This document shows positions 59,019 through 64,000 of a stretch of 64,000 bases of DNA, piece after piece. Source of the DNA: an uncultured Polaribacter sp. (GTDB lineage Bacteria; Bacteroidota; Bacteroidia; Flavobacteriales; Flavobacteriaceae); the NCBI RefSeq assembly GCF_947495205.1, contig NZ_CANLXV010000006.1:1-64000 (forward strand), given 5' to 3'. A model generated the notes under the pieces. That model worked only from the letters and a program-made list of their open reading frames with translations. It made no database searches and had not been told where the DNA came from. Position 1 is the stretch's first letter. The number at the start of each line of letters is the position of its first letter. Made by a program: the position numbers and the translations under genes.

Positions 59019-60407
59019 ATGAAATACGACATCATTATTATTGGAAGTGGACCTGGAGGTTATGTTACAGGAATTAGAGCATCTCAATTAGGTTTTAAAG
59101 TTGCCATTGTAGAGAAAGAATCTTTAGGTGGAATTTGCCTTAACTGGGGATGTATACCTACAAAAGCGTTATTAAAATCTGCACAGGTTTATGATTATTT
59201 AAAGCATGTAGATGAATATGGTTTAAAAGCAGAAGCTATTGATAAGGATTTTGATGCCGTTATTAAAAGAAGTCGTGGTGTTGCAGATGGAATGAGCAAA
59301 GGTGTTGCTTTTTTAATGAAGAAAAACAAAATTGATATTTTAGACGGTTTTGGTAAGATTAAAACCGGTAAAAAAGTTGATGTTACTGCAGAAGATGGAA
59401 CAGTTACAGAATATAGTGCAGACAATATTATAATTGCTACAGGTGCACGTTCTAGAATTTTACCAAACTTGCCACAAGATGGTGAAAAAGTAATTGGTTA
59501 CAGACAAGCAATGACGTTGCCAAAGCAACCAAAATCTATGATTATTGTTGGTTCTGGTGCTATTGGTGTAGAATTTGCGCATTTTTACAATACTATGGGA
59601 ACTGAGGTTACTATTGTAGAGTTTCAAAGTAACATTGTACCTGTTGAAGATAAAGATGTTTCTAAGCAATTTGAGCGTTCTTTTAAAAAGGCTGGTATTA
59701 AGGTAATGACAAATTCTTCTGTAGAATCTGTTGATACTTCTGGCAGTGGTGTTGTTGCTACAGTAAAAACTAAAAAAGGTGAAGAAAAATTAGAGGCAGA
59801 CATTTTATTATCTGCAGTGGGTATTAAAACAAACATTGAAAACATTGGTTTAGAAGATGTTGGTATTATTACAGATAGAGATAAAATTTTAGTAAACGAT
59901 TTTTACCAAACAAATATACCGGGTTATTTTGCCATTGGTGATGTTACTCCTGGACCTGCATTAGCGCATGTTGCTTCTGCTGAAGGAATTACTTGTGTAG
60001 AGAAATTGGCTGGTTTACATACAGAAACAATTGATTATGGAAACATACCTGGTTGTACGTATGCAACTCCAGAAATTGCATCTGTTGGTATGACAGAAGA
60101 AAAAGCAATTGAAGCTGGTTATGAAATTAAAGTTGGTAAATTCCCGTTTTCTGCATCTGGTAAAGCAAGTGCTGCTGGTACAAAAGATGGTTTTGTAAAA
60201 GTAATTTTTGATGCTAAATATGGCGAGTGGTTAGGTTGCCATATGATTGGTGCTGGTGTTACAGATATGATTGCAGAAGCTGTTTTAGGACGTAAGTTAG
60301 AAACAACTGGGCATGAGGTTTTAAAAACAATTCACCCACACCCAACAATGAGTGAAGCTGTAATGGAAGCTGTTGCAGATGCTTATGATGAAGTGATTCA
60401 TTTATAA
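59019..60407 (+). CDS. lpdA: Dihydrolipoyl dehydrogenase
   Basis: 462 residues with FAD motif GSGPGGY, redox disulfide GGICLNWGCIPTKA (Cys40, Cys45), NAD motif VGSGAIGVEF, YFAIGDV, and the C-terminal His-Glu dyad (HPHPTMSEAV). E3 component of pyruvate, oxoglutarate or branched-chain oxoacid dehydrogenase and of glycine cleavage. No other complex gene is next to it. Confidence 0.96.
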   Translation: MKYDIIIIGSGPGGYVTGIRASQLGFKVAIVEKESLGGICLNWGCIPTKALLKSAQVYDYLKHVDEYGLKAEAIDKDFDAVIKRSRGVADGMSKGVAFLMKKNKIDILDGFGKIKTGKKVDVTAEDGTVTEYSADNIIIATGARSRILPNLPQDGEKVIGYRQAMTLPKQPKSMIIVGSGAIGVEFAHFYNTMGTEVTIVEFQSNIVPVEDKDVSKQFERSFKKAGIKVMTNSSVESVDTSGSGVVATVKTKKGEEKLEADILLSAVGIKTNIENIGLEDVGIITDRDKILVNDFYQTNIPGYFAIGDVTPGPALAHVASAEGITCVEKLAGLHTETIDYGNIPGCTYATPEIASVGMTEEKAIEAGYEIKVGKFPFSASGKASAAGTKDGFVKVIFDAKYGEWLGCHMIGAGVTDMIAEAVLGRKLETTGHEVLKTIHPHPTMSEAVMEAVADAYDEVIHL

Positions 60408-60481
60408 GAAAATTTTAATTCTTGAATGGTTAGATTTATTACAGAATTTACGATTTAACGAATTTAAATATACATTTATCG

Positions 60482-60512
60482 AAAAACCAAAGCATTTTGC
60501 TTTGGTTTTTTT
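60482..60512 (+). terminator. lpdA terminator
   Basis: AAAAACCAAAGCA/TGCTTTGGTTTTT with short T loop and T-run; 13-bp stem. Confidence 0.85.
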
Positions 60513-60561
60513 GTATATTGATATCAGAATTAATTAATAACCAAAAAAAATAAAATTAAAA

Positions 60562-60936
60562 ATGAGAGCAAAATATCAAAGTGTATTAAGTCTAGGAGAA
60601 GAATTAGCTATTAAAAATGGCGATGTAAAAGAAGAAAATGGAGTTTTACATGTAACAGGAACTGCCAAAACACCTTATGAAAAAAATCTTTTATGGGATG
60701 AAATTAAAAAAGTAGGTGGCGAAAACCCAACAGACATTATGGCAAATATTGATGTAGAAGACGAATCTGTTTTTGCAAGACATACTGTTGCCAAAGGGGA
60801 AACTTTAGGTAAAATTGCAAAACAATATTATGGACAGCCAATGAAATATACTGCTATTTTTGAAGCAAATACAGCTATTTTAAAAAATCCTGATGTAATA
60901 CAGCCAGGGCAAGAATTGGTAATTCCTAATTTATAA
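60562..60936 (+). CDS. LysM-domain protein (YgaU/Kbp-like)
   Basis: 124 residues: a BON-like N-terminal part (about 1-65; LHVTGTAKTPYEKNLLWDEI) and a C-terminal LysM domain (about 73-123; HTVAKGETLGKIAKQYYG, VIQPGQELVIPNL). E. coli Kbp has the same order and binds K+. No signal peptide, so it is probably cytoplasmic like Kbp. Confidence 0.88.
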   Translation: MRAKYQSVLSLGEELAIKNGDVKEENGVLHVTGTAKTPYEKNLLWDEIKKVGGENPTDIMANIDVEDESVFARHTVAKGETLGKIAKQYYGQPMKYTAIFEANTAILKNPDVIQPGQELVIPNL

Positions 60937-60958
60937 GAAATTACTTTTTATAAAATTG

Positions 60959-60987
60959 AAACCGAAGTTTTTACTTCGGTTTTTTTT
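60959..60987 (+). terminator. LysM gene terminator
   Basis: AAACCGAAG/CTTCGGTTT with TTTTTA loop and T-run. Confidence 0.88.
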
Positions 60988-61011
60988 ATATTTGAGTTTT
61001 TAAAGTAAGAG

Positions 61012-61299
61012 ATGAATTCTAAAGAATATTACAAAAAGAAAACCGAAGGTTTTATAACATTTTGGGAAACAAAAAGAGATCATAAACTAAAGTATGCTTT
61101 GTTACAAAGCGTTTATTATGCCATACCTTTTAGTATTGTTTTTCAGGCATTAGAAAATACAAGCGGCTTTTTAACTTTACAATTTGGTTTTAAATTGTTA
61201 GCTATTTTTTGTATTTATTTTTTATTGAGTTTCTATGTATCATTCAACATTTACGAAAGAAAATATCAAAAATTAAAAAAAAGAGGCTCAGAATTTTGA
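61012..61299 (+). CDS. Small two-helix membrane protein
   Basis: 95 residues, charged N-terminus (NSKEYYKKKTEGF) and two membrane helices (about 30-48 and 60-82). No family recognised. Its TGA overlaps a TTG that starts the next membrane protein, so both are probably made together. Confidence 0.65.
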   Translation: MNSKEYYKKKTEGFITFWETKRDHKLKYALLQSVYYAIPFSIVFQALENTSGFLTLQFGFKLLAIFCIYFLLSFYVSFNIYERKYQKLKKRGSEF

Positions 61300-61895
61300 T
61301 CACTAACAAAAAGAAATTTTTAGTTGAACTTCTAAAAGGATTTTTAAAACTAGTTATTGCTGGTGCTTTTATTGGCTATCTTAAAGAATATGATTTTTGG
61401 ATTGCATTACTCCTGTTTTTAAAAATTTTACACAACTTATATAAAGATATTTACAAACCAAAACAAAAAAACTGGTTGTTATTAGTTGGTATGTTACTTA
61501 CTTGTTTTGGCGGCATTGTGGGCGAAACTTGGGGCGTTGCCAATGGATATTGGGAATATCATGCCGTTTCTAGAGCCTTGCCTTTATGGTTGCCCTTTGC
61601 TTGGATTTTGGCTTTTCATTACTTGTATAAATTAGAAGGAAAGTTAATTCCGTTATTGAAAAATCCGTCTCAAAAAAATAAAATAATCCTTGCTATTTTA
61701 CTTGCTTTAATTTTACCTGCTTTTGGTGAAGTAATTACCATTTATCTTGGAGTTTGGACGTATTATTGGCCTTATCAACTATTTGGTGTGCCTTTATATG
61801 CTTTTATTTGTTTGCTTTTTGTGCACATGTTGGTATATACTATTTTACATTTTATTTGCAAAAAGTACAAAATTAAAGATGTAGTTTTTAATTAG
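61296..61895 (+). CDS. Polytopic membrane protein of unknown function
   Basis: 199 residues from the TTG at 61296 that overlaps the preceding stop; an ATG at 61209 would lie deep inside the upstream gene. About six helices with conserved GGIVGETWGVANGYWEY and FGEVITIYLGVWTYYWP, which look like a repeated Glu-containing helix pair. I cannot name the family. Confidence 0.7.
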   Translation: MITNKKKFLVELLKGFLKLVIAGAFIGYLKEYDFWIALLLFLKILHNLYKDIYKPKQKNWLLLVGMLLTCFGGIVGETWGVANGYWEYHAVSRALPLWLPFAWILAFHYLYKLEGKLIPLLKNPSQKNKIILAILLALILPAFGEVITIYLGVWTYYWPYQLFGVPLYAFICLLFVHMLVYTILHFICKKYKIKDVVFN

Positions 61896-62003
61896 CAATT
61901 GCACAGATATTCACCGAGAAAAGAAGATACGAATTAGACAATTTACACAGATTCTTTTGAGTTTTCATCTAAAGGATGACTGAAAACTGCCAACTGAAAA
62001 CCG

Positions 62004-62873
62004 TTACTGAAAACGCCAACAAACAATTCTGGTTACTTTGTTTCCTTGATTCATTGGTATTACTTTAAATTCTGTGACACCTAATTTAGCAGATGATTTC
62101 TCTAAACTTTCTACATTTTCTTTTTTAGAAACCAAACTAGTAAACCATTTAGATTTTTCTTTAAACAAAGAACTTTCATACAAATAATTGTGTAAAAACG
62201 CTTTTTCTCCACCAACATACCAAAGCTCATTATTGTTTCCAGAAAAATTTCTAACGGCATTACTGCCCAGGTTTCTTGTTTTTCTTCTATTTGCGCCTTG
62301 GGCTTCTTCTGCAGATTTGTAAAAAGGCGGATTGCACATAACCGCAGAAAAAGAATCTGTTTCTTCTAAAATTCCTTTTAAAATATTTTGTTCGTCAAAT
62401 TGTTGTCTTAAGGCAATGTTGTCTGTAAAACTATTGTCATCTATAATATCTTGTGCACTATCCAAAGCATCTAAATCAATGTCTGTAGCCACAAAACTCC
62501 AGTTGTATTCTGCAACTCCTAAAAGCGGATAAATACAAGTGGCGCCTGTGCCAATATCTAAAATTTTAATATTTTTTTCTTCTGAAATTAAATCTGCCAA
62601 ATAATGTATGTAGTCTAAACGCCCAGGAATTGGCGGACATAAATTTTCATCGGGAAAATCCCAAACGGAAATGGTATTGTAAGAAAATAATAAAGCTTTG
62701 TTTAATTCTTTTACTGCTTTTGGGTTAGAAAAATCTATGGTTTTATTGCCATGCTTGTTTTCTGAAACATAGGTTTCTAAACTAGGATTTTCTTTTGTTA
62801 ACGCATCAAAATTATAACCTGAATTAAATTTATTTCTAGGATGTAAGTTTTTTTGTTTCATAATTGTAATCAT
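62004..62873 (-). CDS. rlmF: 23S rRNA (adenine(1618)-N6)-methyltransferase
   Basis: 289 residues (or 285 from a Met four codons in). KNLHPRNKFNSGYNFD, DIGTGATCIYPLLG (SAM motif I) and NPPFYKSAEEA are RlmF hallmarks. Methylates A1618 of 23S rRNA. Normal length. Confidence 0.92.
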   Translation of the reverse strand: MITIMKQKNLHPRNKFNSGYNFDALTKENPSLETYVSENKHGNKTIDFSNPKAVKELNKALLFSYNTISVWDFPDENLCPPIPGRLDYIHYLADLISEEKNIKILDIGTGATCIYPLLGVAEYNWSFVATDIDLDALDSAQDIIDDNSFTDNIALRQQFDEQNILKGILEETDSFSAVMCNPPFYKSAEEAQGANRRKTRNLGSNAVRNFSGNNNELWYVGGEKAFLHNYLYESSLFKEKSKWFTSLVSKKENVESLEKSSAKLGVTEFKVIPMNQGNKVTRIVCWRFQ

Positions 62874-62959
62874 TCTAAAGAAAGCAGCAATGTGTTCATC
62901 AATTTATTGCAAAAATAAGATTTACACCTCATGCTTACTCTAAATGACGGACAGTAAAA

Positions 62960-64000
62960 TTACATTTCTAAAATAGTAAATTGTAAAGCTAAAGGTTTAA
63001 GATTTAATTTTAGCGTTTCTATAAAAGAGTTTCCATACTCTAAATAATATTCAGAAAAGTTACGTTGTCTTTCTTCTAAACTTTGGTTTGGCAAAATTTC
63101 ATTTTGAAGTGCAGTAATTCTTTCTACCAAATCGTTTTGTCTTCTTTTTTCTGCTTTTATCAATCTTTTTTGTAGGTTTTGTAAACCTTTAATTTGTTTT
63201 ACTTCTTGAGCTTTAACAGCACCAATAAAAGAAACATCTGTTTTTTCTGCAACGGTTTTTAATTCTGCAAACTGCTTTTCTAAAGCTTTAATTTTCTCTT
63301 CAAAATTTACTACTAAATCAGAATTTTCAATTACTTTTTTAGCAAGTAATTGGTGTTGTTTCAAAAATAGTTCTTTGTGAGAAATAGCTAAATTATTTAA
63401 TTTTTTTTGTTGTTTCTCTGCTAAAACTTGTACTGAATTTCGCAATAATAAAATAGGGAAAGGAATATTTACACTATTAAAATAATTTTTCAACTCAAAC
63501 CAATATGCCATTTCGCCACCACCACCAATGTAACAAAGGTTGGGTAAAATTACTTCTTGGTACAAAGGTCTCATAATAACATTAGGTGAAAAAGCCAAAG
63601 GATTTTCTGCTACTTCCTTTAAAATTTCACTTTTAGAAAAAGAAATTTTTGTGTTGTTTACTTTGTAAATTCCATCTTCAAAAATAATGCGTTCTCTAAA
63701 ATTATCTCCCAAATAAAACAAATTAATTTCTCTAGGATTTACCTGTATTTTATAGATTTCCTCTAATTTTTTAATGGTTTTAGAAACTTCTTTAAAAGCG
63801 GTATTATTCTCTAGTTCGTCTTTTACAAACGGCGTGAATAATTCTTTCAATTGGGTATCATCTCCGTCTACAATTACCAAACCATACTCTTTAAATAATT
63901 CGTTGGCAATAAAACGCATAGCATCTGCTAAATTGTGGTGTTTTAAATAACCATCTGCAAACAATTGCATAATAAATTGTGCATTTTTAGACGTTCCCAA
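62960..64000 (-). CDS. bshC: Bacillithiol synthase BshC, N-terminus cut by window edge
   Basis: 346 residues seen; the start lies beyond 64000. GDNFRERIIFEDG, NPLAFSPNVIMRPLYQ, YIGGGGEMAYWFELK and the coiled coil after FPILLLRNS match BshC, the last step of bacillithiol synthesis (adds cysteine to GlcN-malate). About 530 residues are usual, so some 180 are missing at the start. Confidence 0.94.
   Translation of the reverse strand: MGTSKNAQFIMQLFADGYLKHHNLADAMRFIANELFKEYGLVIVDGDDTQLKELFTPFVKDELENNTAFKEVSKTIKKLEEIYKIQVNPREINLFYLGDNFRERIIFEDGIYKVNNTKISFSKSEILKEVAENPLAFSPNVIMRPLYQEVILPNLCYIGGGGEMAYWFELKNYFNSVNIPFPILLLRNSVQVLAEKQQKKLNNLAISHKELFLKQHQLLAKKVIENSDLVVNFEEKIKALEKQFAELKTVAEKTDVSFIGAVKAQEVKQIKGLQNLQKRLIKAEKRRQNDLVERITALQNEILPNQSLEERQRNFSEYYLEYGNSFIETLKLNLKPLALQFTILEM

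Overview
The window is AT-rich chromosomal DNA from a member of the Bacteroidota, almost certainly a flavobacterium (Flavobacteriaceae; a Polaribacter- or Tenacibaculum-like marine genus is possible but cannot be fixed from this sequence). The signs are TAnnTTTG promoter boxes with few Shine-Dalgarno sequences, TonB receptors with a carboxypeptidase-like N-terminal domain, BshC (bacillithiol), GntR/ABC operons and CTnDOT-type mobility proteins.

Layout. (1) 1-5299 is core: a structured RNA, trxB, then a leftward operon of TonB receptor, PQQ-type sugar dehydrogenase and cytochrome c. (2) 5300-5374 is tRNA-Pro(UGG). A mobile element of about 35.5 kb is inserted at its 3' end, from just after 5375 to 40867. 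It is bounded by a 16-bp direct repeat of the tRNA tail (5360-5375 and 40852-40867) and begins with a tyrosine recombinase. (3) From 40868 the chromosome resumes with the displaced tRNA terminator, a gene relic, a DUF1338 enzyme, an MBL hydrolase, tRNA-Gly(UCC), a rhomboid protease, two acyltransferases, glmM, fabH, htpG, a DUF4143 ATPase, a GntR/ABC operon, argS, lpdA, a LysM protein, rlmF and the start-truncated bshC.

The element is mainly a metal-resistance island. Two related modules (6.9-13.1 kb and 22.8-31.6 kb) share one plan: a near-identical operator, a small DUF6660-like Cys/His-rich protein, a metal transport gene, a Fur-family repressor, a second operator, a DUF3703 protein and a Zn/Cd-type P-type ATPase. 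In module 1 the transport gene is a TonB receptor, and merTP plus a GDCCVxC protein are inserted before the ATPase. In module 2 the transport genes are a CzcA-TolC fusion and a CzcB adaptor. Between the modules lies a copper/silver-type set: CusA, CusC, an HMA-AraC sensor-regulator, an HMA-membrane protein, DUF305, CusB and an HMA lipoprotein.

The right part of the element carries RteC, an excisionase-like HTH protein, a replication-type pair (plasmid-type HTH protein plus DnaC-like ATPase), a three-gene operon of sce7726-type nuclease, sce7725 protein and RES-domain protein that is a good candidate for a defence system, a leftward four-gene cassette of unknown role (structural-looking protein, DUF5675, two small membrane proteins), and a small HTH protein beside attR. 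I see no relaxase, coupling protein or tra gene, so the element probably depends on a helper for transfer.

The most striking non-coding finds are three copies of one structured RNA family (58-160, 48317-48412, 58908-58997), four copies of a shared metal operator, integrase arm-type repeats at both ends of the element, a 15-bp perfect inverted repeat that may mark an oriT, and three 26-bp dyads spaced exactly 32 bp apart upstream of the DUF4143 ATPase.
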